A DNA stretch of 64,000 nt from Streptomyces sp. NBC_01314 (GTDB taxonomy: Bacteria > Actinomycetota > Actinomycetes > Streptomycetales > Streptomycetaceae), in NCBI RefSeq assembly GCF_041435215.1, contig NZ_CP108394.1, positions 7,750,001 through 7,814,000 of the forward strand, given 5' to 3'. The notes under the pieces are model-generated. The model was not told the origin of the DNA. It saw only the letters and a list, made by a program, of their open reading frames with translations, and did no database searches. Made by a program: the position numbers and the translations under genes. Shown here piece by piece: positions 44,594 to 53,637 of the stretch (its first letter is position 1; each line of letters starts with the position of its first letter).

Positions 44594-47500
44594 ATGCGAA
44601 CACCCCGCATACGTCCCGCGGTTCCCGACCGTCTGAGATCATGGCTGGCCACAGCCGCCGTCCTCACTGCCTCGACCGCGGCGGTCCTCACCCAGGCCGG
44701 CCCCGCCTTCGCGGCCGGCACGACGCTCCACGCCGCACCGAACGGCTCCGGCACCGCCTGCTCCACGAGCCAGCCGTGCTCCCTCACCCAGGCCAAGACC
44801 CAGGTGCGGGCGAGCAACGGAGCCATGACGGGTGACATCACCGTCGAGCTCGCCGACGGCACCTACCGGCTCTCCTCGCCACTCGCCTTCACCTCGGCAG
44901 ACTCCGGCACAGGTGGCCACACAGTGAACTGGAAGGCCGCGCTGGGCGCCCGTCCCGTCATCACCGGAGCGCAGAAGGCCACCGGCTGGACCGTGCAGGA
45001 CCCGGCCAAGAACATCTGGAAGGCCGACGTCGGCACCGGCTTCGACACGCGCCATCTGTTCGTCGACGGCGCCCTGGCCACCAGGGCCCGCTCCTCGGTC
45101 ACCCGCTCCCACCTGACGGCGACCACCAGCGGCTACACGTTCACGAACAGCTCGCTGAGCTACCTCAACAGTCTCGCGCAGCCGGGCCGGACCGAGATCC
45201 ACGGCATCGGATCCTTCACCGACCGCTATGCCCCGGTGACCGGCATCAGCAGCGGCACCATCACCATGGCCCAGCCCTCGTGGGACAACAACACGTTCGG
45301 CTACGACACCCTGACGAGCCCCTTCCGGGCCGGCCCCCTCTACATCGAGAACGCCTACGAGTTCCTCGACACGGCCGGCGAGTGGTACCTCGACACTGCT
45401 ACCGGCACCCTGTACTACAAGCCGCTCACCGGGCAGGACATGGGTGAGGCCGACGTCGAGGTGCCGAAGCTGGAGTCGCTCATCGGCGTCGGAGGGACGT
45501 ACTCCTCTCCCGTCAACCACATCGCCTTCTCAGGGCTGCAGTTCTCGGGCACCAGTTGGCTGGACCCCACCACCCACGGCTACGCCAGCCAGCAGACCGG
45601 CGCGTACATCTCCGGTGCCTGGGACCGCCCGTCGGACGCGCTGACCTCGTGCCAGAGCGGCTGCCCGCTCTTCGAGGCGACACGCCCTCACTGGGACCAG
45701 ATGCCCGCCGCCGTCCAGGTCTCGGCCGCCGACCACATCACGTTCACCGGTAACCGGTTCACCCAGCTCGGGCAGGGCGGCCTCGGCATCGGCAACGACG
45801 CCAACGCCCACACCACCGGCGTGGGACTCGGCGCCGACACCATCACCGCGACGGGCAACGTCTTCACCCAGGACGCGGGCGGCGGCATCGTCGTCGGCGG
45901 CCTTCAGGAGGACGCGCACCACCCCAGTGACAGCCGGATGACCAACCAGAACATCACACTCAGCAACAACCTGATCCACGACGTGGCGCTGGAGTACCGC
46001 GACATGTCGGCCATCCTCGTCACCTACGTGAACGGCGCGACCGTCTCGCACAACGAGGTGTACAACCTGCCCTACTCCGGTCTCACCATCGGCTACGGCT
46101 GGGGCGTCAACGACATCGGCGGCAGCCAGGACTACGTCAACCGGGGCCTGTACGACTACCAGCCCACCTACACGACCGCGACCACCGCCGCGAACAACCA
46201 CGTCACCGACAACTACATCCACGACCTCATGCAGCAGATGACCGACGGCGGCTGCATGTACACCCTGTCGGCGTCACCGGGCAGCACCTTCGAACGCAAC
46301 TACTGCCACAGCAACAACGCTTACTTCGGCTTCTACCACGACGAGGGTTCCCGGAACTTCACGGACACCAACAACGTCTTCCGCAACACCGGCAGCTGGG
46401 GCCACGAGAACAGCAGTGCGACCAACAACACCGGCGCCCTGACCCTGACCGACAACTGGACGAACAACAGTTCCGCGAACATCACCAACACCAACGGCCG
46501 CGGTGACGTGGTCAGCGGCACCGTCGTCGTCGGCAACGGCAACTGGCCGTCAGCGGCCAAGACGGTCATGAACAACGCCGGTATCCAGCCCCTGTACCGT
46601 CCGCTGACCACCGACCCCGTCGGCTCCCCCTACACCGCCTACTCCTCCACCCCCGCCAACACCGGCCAGAGCGGCGGCCACTTCACGATCACCGACGCGG
46701 GCGAGGACATCTGGGGTGCCGGCGGACAGCACGAGGACGAGTACGGCACCGTCTTCCGGAACGGGGCAGCCGTCGACGGCACGTCGGTGACCGCCCGGGT
46801 CGACAACCTGGACAACACCAGCGGCTGGGCCAAGGCCGGCGTCGTCCTGCGCAACGACCTCACGGACGACGGCTCCTCCGCCGGATACGCGGCTGTGGTG
46901 GCGACCCCGGACAACGGCGTCAGCTTCCAGCGGGATTCCAACGCCGACGGCTACCTCGACCAGCTCACGAACACCGCCGCCACCGTCAAGGCACCGGTCT
47001 GGCTGCGGCTCACCCGCACCGCCACCCAGGTGTCCGCCTACTACTCCACCGACGGATCCACCTTCACCCAGGTCGGCTCGACGGTGACCCTGCCGTCCAT
47101 GGCGACCACCCAGGACGCCGGTGTCATCCACACCGCCCACAGCACCACCGCCGGCAGCGCGACCTTCAGCAACCTGCGCATCGTCACCTCGCCCTACAAG
47201 GCATACGGTTCGATTCCGGCCGCTGTCAGCCAGAGCGGCGGAGTGACCTCCCTGACCAGCGCGGGCATCGACATATGGCGCTCCGGCACGGCATACGACG
47301 ACGAGTTTGCCGCCGCCTACCAGACGGGGGCCGCGGGAACCTCCTCGACCGTCACCGTCCGCGTCACCAGTCAGGACAAGACCAACAGCTGGGCCAAAGC
47401 CGGCCTGATGCTGCGAAACAACATCGCCTCCGCCGGTTCGTCCGCCGGGTACCTCGTCCTCGCCACCACCCCCGGCAACGGAATCGCCCTGTCGTACGAC

Positions 47501-47752
47501 TCCAACGGTGACGGCTACCTCGACACCAACACCATCAAGACCGGAAGCGCCACCGTCGCCCCGGTCTGGCTCCGCCTGGTCAGGAGCGGCACGTCGGTCA
47601 CCGGCTCCTACTCCGCCAACGGCACCACCTGGACCACTGTCGGCACCGCGACACTGACCGGTGCGAACAGCACCCTGGACGCGGGCATGTTCTCCACGGC
47701 CCACGCCGGAAGTATCGGCACCGCGAGCTTCAGTCAGTTCTCCGTCAGCTGA
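44594..47752 (+). CDS. Secreted right-handed beta-helix glycosidase, GH141-like, with tandem lectin-like domains
   Basis: 1052 residues. A Sec signal ends after AGPAFA (residue 40). The opening TTLHAAPNGSGTACS, ITVELADGTYRLSSPL and the WYLDTATGTLYYKPL segment are typical of the beta-helix group that includes GH141 (alpha-L-fucosidases and xylanases). Parallel-helix repeats with ITFTGNRFTQLGQGG and NNLIHDV continue to about 680. Two tandem homologous domains of about 185 residues follow (GSPYTAYSSTPANTGQSGGH onward and SPYKAYGSIPAAVSQSGG onward), concanavalin-like and probably substrate-binding. Position beside the 6-deoxyhexose operon and a shared operator suggest that it releases L-fucose from plant or algal glycans; the activity itself is inference. 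Confidence 0.82.
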   Translation: MRTPRIRPAVPDRLRSWLATAAVLTASTAAVLTQAGPAFAAGTTLHAAPNGSGTACSTSQPCSLTQAKTQVRASNGAMTGDITVELADGTYRLSSPLAFTSADSGTGGHTVNWKAALGARPVITGAQKATGWTVQDPAKNIWKADVGTGFDTRHLFVDGALATRARSSVTRSHLTATTSGYTFTNSSLSYLNSLAQPGRTEIHGIGSFTDRYAPVTGISSGTITMAQPSWDNNTFGYDTLTSPFRAGPLYIENAYEFLDTAGEWYLDTATGTLYYKPLTGQDMGEADVEVPKLESLIGVGGTYSSPVNHIAFSGLQFSGTSWLDPTTHGYASQQTGAYISGAWDRPSDALTSCQSGCPLFEATRPHWDQMPAAVQVSAADHITFTGNRFTQLGQGGLGIGNDANAHTTGVGLGADTITATGNVFTQDAGGGIVVGGLQEDAHHPSDSRMTNQNITLSNNLIHDVALEYRDMSAILVTYVNGATVSHNEVYNLPYSGLTIGYGWGVNDIGGSQDYVNRGLYDYQPTYTTATTAANNHVTDNYIHDLMQQMTDGGCMYTLSASPGSTFERNYCHSNNAYFGFYHDEGSRNFTDTNNVFRNTGSWGHENSSATNNTGALTLTDNWTNNSSANITNTNGRGDVVSGTVVVGNGNWPSAAKTVMNNAGIQPLYRPLTTDPVGSPYTAYSSTPANTGQSGGHFTITDAGEDIWGAGGQHEDEYGTVFRNGAAVDGTSVTARVDNLDNTSGWAKAGVVLRNDLTDDGSSAGYAAVVATPDNGVSFQRDSNADGYLDQLTNTAATVKAPVWLRLTRTATQVSAYYSTDGSTFTQVGSTVTLPSMATTQDAGVIHTAHSTTAGSATFSNLRIVTSPYKAYGSIPAAVSQSGGVTSLTSAGIDIWRSGTAYDDEFAAAYQTGAAGTSSTVTVRVTSQDKTNSWAKAGLMLRNNIASAGSSAGYLVLATTPGNGIALSYDSNGDGYLDTNTIKTGSATVAPVWLRLVRSGTSVTGSYSANGTTWTTVGTATLTGANSTLDAGMFSTAHAGSIGTASFSQFSVS

Positions 47753-47773
47753 CGCGGCGGTTCGGGTCACGAT

Positions 47774-47812
47774 CTCCGCGTGGTGGTGCGGCTTCCGCAC
47801 CGCCACGCGGAG
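47774..47812 (+). terminator. Strong intrinsic terminator
   Basis: An 18 bp stem (CTCCGCGTGGTGGTGCGG against its complement, one G-T wobble) with a 3-base loop, 22 bp after the beta-helix gene. Confidence 0.9.
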
Positions 47813-48353
47813 CGCCGTCATGTCCGCGCCGAACTCCGCGAGGCAGCGCGCAGGTCGGTCAGACGTCCTGTCCTCGGCCCGCCAGAAGCAACTGCTGGTG
47901 GAATCCGTCAGAGGTCAGTGATGTCGACGAGAGGCGGTGACGTCCAACGGGAACGCGCGCCGTCCAGGATGGCGGCGGGTTCGTCCAGGAGGCGGCCGGT
48001 TCGTCCATGACGACGACGCCATTGGTCCCAAGTCCGTCTGTTCGCTCCCCGGCGGTCTGACCTGCCCGGTTGCCGGGCGCAGCCCGCTGTGGCAAGACCG
48101 GTTGGGACGGCTCGGGACAGCCGGCCGCCCGTGCCGGAACGCCGGGCCACCCGGAAATCGCATCGCTGCAGGGCTGTTGACGCGTCGGCCGGATTGCCTC
48201 CATTATCGGGGCGACTCGATGTCATCGATGACACAAGTCAACGATGACACTCCTGCCGACCGCCGTGGACGACGGCCCAAGGCATCACTTTTCGGCCGGT
48301 CCGTGCCGGGCATCTGGCTCGGCCGCGCTGACGGCCGCAGTACAGGAGACCTC
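47813..48353. other. Upstream region of the levanase gene
   Basis: No gene supported. Frames on both strands run through, but they look like GC-bias shadows. The operator-like pair at 48220-48249 lies 105 to 134 bp before the levanase start. Confidence 0.55.
48220..48249. promoter_or_regulatory. Paired palindromic operator upstream of the levanase
   Basis: TGTCATCGATGACA is a perfect 14 bp palindrome (48220-48233). A second copy, AGTCAACGATGACA (48236-48249), matches at 12 of 14 bases and is offset by 16 bp, about one and a half helical turns. A central CG fits a LacI-type regulator. No regulator gene is adjacent. Confidence 0.65.
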
Positions 48354-50915
48354 ATGAGCTCTGGACGTGTACCCGGGCATGCCCGCACCCGGATGATCGC
48401 GGCGGTGGCGACCGTCTGCGCCCTGTCCGCAGCCCCGCCGGCCCCCCAGGCCGTGGCCGCCGACACCCCGCCGTACTCCGAGACCTACCGGCCCCAGTTC
48501 CACTTCACACCCGAGAAGAACTGGATGAACGACCCCAACGGCCTCGTGTACTACGAGGGCGAGTACCACCTCTTCTACCAGTACAACCCGAACGGCAACT
48601 CCTGGGGCGACATGTCCTGGGGGCACGCGGTGAGCAAGGACCTCGTGCACTGGAAGGAACTGCCGCTCGCCCTGTCGCACGACGACAAGGAGATGGTGTT
48701 CTCCGGCAGCGCGGTCGTCGACCGGGACAACACCACCGGCTTCGGCACGAAGAAGAACCCGCCCATGGTGGCGATCTACACCAGCGCCTACAAGGACGGC
48801 GGCAAGCAGGCCCAGTCGCTCGCCTACAGCACCGACCGCGGCCGGACCTGGACCAGGTACCAGGGCAACCCCGTCCTCGACATCGGCTCCAGGGAGTTCC
48901 GCGACCCCAAGGTCCAGTGGTACGAGCCGACCAAGAGCTGGCTGATGACGGTGTCGCTGTCCACCGAGCACAAGGTGCGGTTCTACTCGTCAAAGAACCT
49001 CAAGGACTGGACGCTGCAGAGCGAGTTCGGACCGGCCGGCGCGACGGGCGGCGTGTGGGAGTGCCCCGACCTGTTCCCCCTCGCCGTCGACGGGGACAAG
49101 AAGAAGATCAAGTGGGTCCTGGTCGTCAACATCAACCCCGGTGGTATCGCCGGTGGTTCGGCCGCCCAGTACTTCGTCGGCGACTTCGACGGCGAGAAGT
49201 TCACCGCCGACGACAAGGGCACCTACACCCCGCCCACCGGCACCGTCGTGCAGGACTTCGAGAACACCGACTTCGGTACGTGGGCGGCCACCGGCACCGC
49301 CTTCGGTGACGGACCGGCGGCCGGGGCGGTGGCCGGGCAGGGGACCGTCGACGGCTTCGACGGCAAGGGCCTCGCCAACAGCTTCCACTCCGGTGACGCC
49401 ACCACCGGCACCCTCACCTCACCCGAATTCACCGTCGACAGCCCCTACTTGAACTTCAAGATCGGCGGCGGACGGCACCCGCACGAGGCCGGAACCGTCA
49501 TGGAGCAGGGACCACCGCCCGAGGGCACGGTCCTCGCCGACTTCGAAGGCGGCGGCTACGGCGACTGGACGACGACCGGAGACGCCTTCGGCTCGGCACC
49601 GGCCACCGGCACCCTCCCCAACCAGCAGGAAGTCTCCGGCTACCTGGGCGGCGGCCTGGTCAACACCTACCTGAACGGCGACTCCACCACCGGCACCCTC
49701 ACTTCACCCGAGTTCACCATCGACAAGAAGCACATCAACTTCCTCATCGGCGGCGGCAACCACCCCTCCGGCACGGCCAACCCCACCGCCCTCGAACTCC
49801 TCGTCGACGGCCAGGTGGTGCGCGGCGCCACCGGCAAGGACGCCGAGGCACTCAACTGGGCCTCCTGGGACGTCGGGGACCTCGCCGGCAAGAAGGCGCA
49901 GATCAGGATCGTCGACGACAATCCCGGCGGCTGGGGCCACCTCAACGTCGACCACATCATGCTCTCCGACACCAAGGCCCAGCCCGTCTCCCAGGAGACG
50001 GCCGTCAACCTGATCGTCGACGGCCAGGTCGTCCGCAGCGCCACCGGCGCCAACAGCGAGACCCTCGACTGGGCCTCCTTCGACCTGCGCCCCTACGCCG
50101 GCAAGGAGGCGAAGATCCAGATCGTCGACATGAACACGGCCGGCTGGGGCCACGTCCTGGCCGACCGGTTCACCGAAGCCGACACCGCTGCCAAGTCCGT
50201 CGTCCAGCGCGCCGACTGGGCCGACTACGGCAAGGACTACTACGCGGCCGTGTCCTGGGAGGACGCCCCGGACGGCAAGCGGTACATGGTCGGCTGGATG
50301 AACAACTGGGACTACAGCGGAGCCGTCCCCACCTCCCCCTGGCGCGGCGCGCAGAGCGTTCCCCGGGAGATGGCCCTGCGCACGGTCGACGGCCGGATCC
50401 GGCTGATCAGCCAGCCGGTCAACGCCCTGGAGTCCCTCCGCAAGCCGCACGCGGTGTCCGCGTCCGGCGTCACCGTCACGAACACCACGACGCCCCTGAT
50501 CGGCCCCGCGGCCAAGGGCAAGGCCCTCGACATCCAAGCGACCTTCTCCCTCGAGGACGCCGACCGCTTCGGCCTGAAGGTCCGCACGGGCGCGAACGGC
50601 GAGGAAACCGTCATCGGCTACGACACCACCACCCAGGAGCTGTACGTCGACCGCACCCGCTCCGGCGCGGTGGACTTCAACAGCACCTTCCCCGGCGTCC
50701 AGACAGCGCCGCTGAAGGCCAAGAACGGCAAGGTCAAGCTGCGGATACTCGTCGACTGGTCGTCCGTCGAGGTCTTCGGCGGCAGCGGCGAAGCGGTGAT
50801 CACCGACCAGATCTTCCCCGACCCCGCCAGCCAGGGAGTCCAGGTCTTCGCCGAGAACGGCACGGTGAAGCTCGACAAGGCCGTCGTCTGGCACCTCGAC
50901 TCCGCCCACGACTGA
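48354..50915 (+). CDS. Secreted GH32 levanase/inulinase with nested inserted modules
   Basis: 853 residues; ATG follows AGGAGA. A signal ends near AVAAD (residue 37). The catalytic triad is intact: NWMNDPNG (Asp60), FRDP (Asp184) and VWECPDL (Glu236). Residues about 297-611 interrupt the propeller before its last blade (DYGKDYYAAVSWEDAPDGKR). The insert has a first half-module (TVVQDFENTDFG), a complete second copy (TVLADFEGGGYG to LNVDHIMLSD, about 392-543), then the missing second half of the first (AVNLIVDGQVVRSATG to AD). The beta-sandwich with VDWSSVEVFGG ends the protein. It should hydrolyse levan or inulin outside the cell and could supply the importer at 6.5-14.2 kb. Confidence 0.93.
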   Translation: MSSGRVPGHARTRMIAAVATVCALSAAPPAPQAVAADTPPYSETYRPQFHFTPEKNWMNDPNGLVYYEGEYHLFYQYNPNGNSWGDMSWGHAVSKDLVHWKELPLALSHDDKEMVFSGSAVVDRDNTTGFGTKKNPPMVAIYTSAYKDGGKQAQSLAYSTDRGRTWTRYQGNPVLDIGSREFRDPKVQWYEPTKSWLMTVSLSTEHKVRFYSSKNLKDWTLQSEFGPAGATGGVWECPDLFPLAVDGDKKKIKWVLVVNINPGGIAGGSAAQYFVGDFDGEKFTADDKGTYTPPTGTVVQDFENTDFGTWAATGTAFGDGPAAGAVAGQGTVDGFDGKGLANSFHSGDATTGTLTSPEFTVDSPYLNFKIGGGRHPHEAGTVMEQGPPPEGTVLADFEGGGYGDWTTTGDAFGSAPATGTLPNQQEVSGYLGGGLVNTYLNGDSTTGTLTSPEFTIDKKHINFLIGGGNHPSGTANPTALELLVDGQVVRGATGKDAEALNWASWDVGDLAGKKAQIRIVDDNPGGWGHLNVDHIMLSDTKAQPVSQETAVNLIVDGQVVRSATGANSETLDWASFDLRPYAGKEAKIQIVDMNTAGWGHVLADRFTEADTAAKSVVQRADWADYGKDYYAAVSWEDAPDGKRYMVGWMNNWDYSGAVPTSPWRGAQSVPREMALRTVDGRIRLISQPVNALESLRKPHAVSASGVTVTNTTTPLIGPAAKGKALDIQATFSLEDADRFGLKVRTGANGEETVIGYDTTTQELYVDRTRSGAVDFNSTFPGVQTAPLKAKNGKVKLRILVDWSSVEVFGGSGEAVITDQIFPDPASQGVQVFAENGTVKLDKAVVWHLDSAHD

Positions 50916-51156
50916 CCCCGACACGAGGGCACGGAGGACGAGGTGGACCGCCTGATCCTCAGTACACCCGGAACGCGTGCGGGGAGTACGCCTCCGTTCT
51001 GAACTCCCTTGATCGTACGAGGCACTCCGTCACGGCGTCGGCACGTCGAACCGCCGACGCCGCGACGGAATGCCGACCTGGCGGACTCACCGCCGACGAC
51101 ACGGACCCACCTGGCGGGGATTCACTCGCCGTGATCCACACCGCGATCGGGTGCGC

Positions 51157-51525
51157 TCATGTCCCCGTCCGGGGCGTGCCGTCCGCGAGCCCGTAGCGCA
51201 GGTACACGGTGCCCTTCGGACCGGCTACCGGCGGTTCGAGGAGTGTGACGTTCGTGGGCACCACACCACCGTCGAACACCTTCTTCCCGACGCCGAGCAT
51301 GACCGGGTGCACCCAGAGATCGAGCCGGTCGAACTTCGGGACGCTGTTGAAGAGTGTGGCGATCTCGTTGTCCTCGCCGCCCTCGTACGCGGCACTGACC
51401 TGCGCCCCGGCGGCCTCGTCCAGCAGGGGCGCCTGCCAGCCGTTGGGCGGTCGGACGGGAGGAAGTCCGTGGCGAGTTCCGCTCTCCTCACCAGGGCTGT
51501 CCGCCGGGCCCGGACAGTCGGTCAC
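51157..51525 (-). pseudogene. RibD_C (dihydrofolate-reductase-like) protein with internal deletion
   Basis: 122 residues in one frame. GAQVSAAYEGGEDNEIATLF and NSVPKF belong to the first half of dihydrofolate-reductase-family proteins of the RibD_C type. DRLDLWVHPVMLGVGKKVF and GTVYLRYGLADGTP are the last third. About 60 residues between them are missing at the join near 51330 without loss of frame, and the N-terminal strand with the cofactor site is also absent. The protein should not fold as the normal enzyme, so I call it a pseudogene. Confidence 0.7.
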
Positions 51526-52056
51526 ACGGTGGCTGGAGCGGCTTGTGACGGCATCGGGCTCGCAGGGCCCGGTCGGTGGATGGGGCCGGTGCCGTGGGAG
51601 AGGGGTAGGCCGGTGGCCCGGTGGCTGTGGGCGATGATTTCCGCGGTGACGGAGATGGCTGTTTGGCTGAGGGCGGCGGCGAAGTCGACGGCGCCGAAGA
51701 TCAGCATGCGGGGCGGGGCCGCGTGGGTGTGGATGAGGACCGTGAGCTTGGTGGGGCAGGTGTCGGGGTCTGCGCCGATGTCGATGACGGCGGTGCGTCC
51801 CGCTCTGAGCAGGGCTCGGGCTTGTGCCACGACCGCCCGGTCTTCGTTCTCGCTGTCCAGGGTGCCGTCGTATGTACTGCCGTCGCCGAGGAGGGTGAGG
51901 GTGCGGCCTAGGAGTTCGGCGGGGCCATCGATGATCTGGGCCACAGCGGCGGGTCTGCCCCGTATTGCTTTGTCCAGGGCGGCGGTCAGGTGGGGCACGT
52001 CTGCCGGTTCGATGCGTTGGACCAGGACGTCGATCTCGCCGCCGACGGGCCCTCGG
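51522..52056 (-). pseudogene. xdhC: XdhC/CoxF-family protein with both a 5' and an internal deletion
   Basis: GGEIDVLVQRIEPADVPHL, RPAAVAQIIDGPAELLGRTL, GADPDTCPTKLTVLIHTHAA and MLIFGAVDFAAALSQ form the first domain of XdhC-type molybdenum-cofactor chaperones of xanthine dehydrogenase. The next residues, AISVTAEIIAHSHRATGLPL, are from the extreme C-terminus. The Rossmann domain between them has been cut out, and everything before GGEIDV, including the conserved Cys segment, is missing. The stop overlaps the start of the broken RibD_C gene, and no other molybdenum-enzyme gene is nearby. Confidence 0.75.
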
Positions 52057-52368
52057 GCCCAGGTGATCAGCAGGGTGCAGGAAGACGCCCGGCTGGAAGC
52101 GGCGTCGAATCGCCCGCCCTGCGGCGACCCGCCCTGCGGTGTCGTATCCCAGGGCCGAGCCGCACGGTCAGGCCCGCCGTAGCGGCGACGCCAGCCTCGC
52201 CGACGGGAGACGGAACGCGCTGCCACGGCACCCTCGGCCCGGCCATCGCGCGGCCGTTGTCGATCCAGAACACCTATCAGCCCGGCTCGCTCGGCGAGCA
52301 GGGCTGCCTGTCGGCCACAACTGCATCCCGGTGTTGGCGGGGGCGGCGCTGCGCGCCAAGCGTGAGGA

Positions 52369-52410
52369 CGTCGTGTTCCCGGCCGCCGGCCGCCGGCCGG
52401 GAACACGACG
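52369..52410. repeat. Perfect 16 bp inverted repeat
   Basis: CGTCGTGTTCCCGGCC and its exact complement enclose a GC-only 10-base loop. The symmetry continues imperfectly outward (GCGCCAA at 52352-52359 against TTGGCGC near 52424-52430), so the whole unit may be about 80 bp long. Confidence 0.8.
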
Positions 52411-52542
52411 GCCGCCGGTCGTTTGGCGCGGGCTGCTTCCGCGTCGACTGCGAGGCCGGGACCTGTGGGGGATGGGGGCATGACGGTCCCGTCCGCAGCC
52501 ACAGGTCGTGCGCCGAGCGTGAGTGGCCGGTGGGTTGCACAG

Positions 52543-52575
52543 GCTCTAGGCGTGCTCTAGGCGTGCTCTAGGCGT
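52543..52575. repeat. Tandem repeat, 11 bp unit, three copies
   Basis: GCTCTAGGCGT occurs three times head to tail without change. Confidence 0.9.
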
Positions 52576-52627
52576 GGCCTCCTGGCCGGGGCCTTCGGCC
52601 GGGCTGCCGGCGAGGCGGGTTCCCTGT

Positions 52628-52647
52628 CCGGTGCCACGTGGCACCGG
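52628..52647. promoter_or_regulatory. Perfect 20 bp palindrome
   Basis: CCGGTGCCACGTGGCACCGG is fully self-complementary. It lies 160 bp upstream of the AsnC gene and could be an operator or a small hairpin; no regulator can be assigned. Confidence 0.6.
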
Positions 52648-52712
52648 TGCTGGCGGGAGGCGGCGCTGTGCGACATGCGACAAGCGTCGCTTCCAGACTC
52701 TGAACGATTGAT

Positions 52713-52769
52713 TCGATTCTCTCGACGATGGAATCGATGGTGCTCCATGCCTATTGCGCATGAATCGAT
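52713..52769. promoter_or_regulatory. Probable AsnC binding region
   Basis: TCGATTC (52713-52719) and GAATCGAT (52731-52738) form an inverted repeat with an 11-base spacer, and GAATCGAT recurs at 52762-52769. Repeated AT-rich half-sites just upstream of an AsnC/Lrp gene fit cooperative autoregulation. Confidence 0.6.
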
Positions 52770-52807
52770 CGCATGCTTAGCTGTTCGAGCACCTAGGAGG
52801 TGACCGC

Positions 52808-53248
52808 ATGGACGATATCGATCGGGCCATCCTGCGCGAGCTGCAGACCGACGGTCGCATCCCGTACGCCGATCTCGGCCCGAAGGTCGGACTGTCGGCG
52901 TCGGCCGCTCGGCAACGGCTGCAGCGGCTGATCGACACCAAGGCGGTGCAGGTCGTCGGCGTCACCGACCCGATGGCCATGGGCGGTCAGTCCATGGCCC
53001 TGCTCGGGCTCCGCGTCGACGGCGATCCGCGAGCGGTGGCCGACGAACTCTCACGCCACGACGAGGTCGTCTACGCCGTGTTGACCGCCGGCACCTTCGA
53101 CTTGTTCGCTGAGGCCGTCTGCCGGCAGCCGCGTGACCTGCTGGACTTCGTCAACGACATCGTGCGTCCCATCGAGGGCGTGACAACGGTGGAGAGCTTC
53201 CCCTACTTCGGGATCCACACCCACCGGTTCTTCTGGAACGTCGGCTGA
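52808..53248 (+). CDS. Lrp/AsnC-family regulator
   Basis: 146 residues, with a strong AGGAGG site 7 bp before the ATG. The helix-turn-helix is near IPYADLGPKVGLSASAARQRL (residues 18-38). The C-terminal RAM domain spans about 65-146 (MALLGLRVDGD, VVYAVLTAGTFDLFAEAVC, IEGVTTVESFPYFGIHTH). Such regulators sense amino acids or related amines and usually control a neighbouring gene. The next gene, 389 bp away, encodes a kinase/aminotransferase fusion, a likely target. GAATCGAT repeats upstream suggest autoregulation. Confidence 0.92.
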   Translation: MDDIDRAILRELQTDGRIPYADLGPKVGLSASAARQRLQRLIDTKAVQVVGVTDPMAMGGQSMALLGLRVDGDPRAVADELSRHDEVVYAVLTAGTFDLFAEAVCRQPRDLLDFVNDIVRPIEGVTTVESFPYFGIHTHRFFWNVG

Positions 53249-53637
53249 GCAGCGCCCCGCTCACTGCTTTTCCGCGCCCCGTCGCACACGGCACCCGGAA
53301 GCGACAGCAGGCCAGGCCCGCCCCCGGTACGTGAGCGGCTCGTGCCCGCATGATGCCACCGTCAAGATCGGCGACCGCCGCACACGTTGGCCGGGCACGG
53401 CACGGCCGCCCGCGCTGTGGCGCGGCGCAGCGGACCGAGGCAGCGGACCGAGGCAGCGATGAGAACTCTCAACGCTACTGCGGACCTCCAACTCTGCCAT
53501 CTCCGCACCCACTTCAGTGATTCGCTCAGGGTGTGGCCGGCCGCCCCGCAGCCCTGCATCACCTCTGTCCGATCACGCTCGCCGATCCGCAATGACCGGG
53601 CCGTCGCGGGTCGACCAACCAATGAAAGGAGAACGCG
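53249..53637. other. Promoter region of the kinase/aminotransferase gene
   Basis: No gene supported. A 13 bp unit GCAGCGGACCGAG is repeated at 53427-53458. A strong AAAGGAGA ribosome site lies at the right end. I do not see a copy of GAATCGAT here. Confidence 0.55.

Larger units (their letters stand above)
52057..52712. other. Intergenic region rich in palindromes and repeats
   Basis: No gene supported. It holds an inverted repeat (52369-52410), an 11 bp tandem repeat (52543-52575) and a perfect 20 bp palindrome (52628-52647), listed separately. Confidence 0.6.

Noticed and set aside
47937..48353. A long N-terminal extension of the levanase
   Set aside because: The extension has no signal peptide and crosses the operator-like palindromes. 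The ATG at 48354 has AGGAGA upstream and is followed by a signal sequence.
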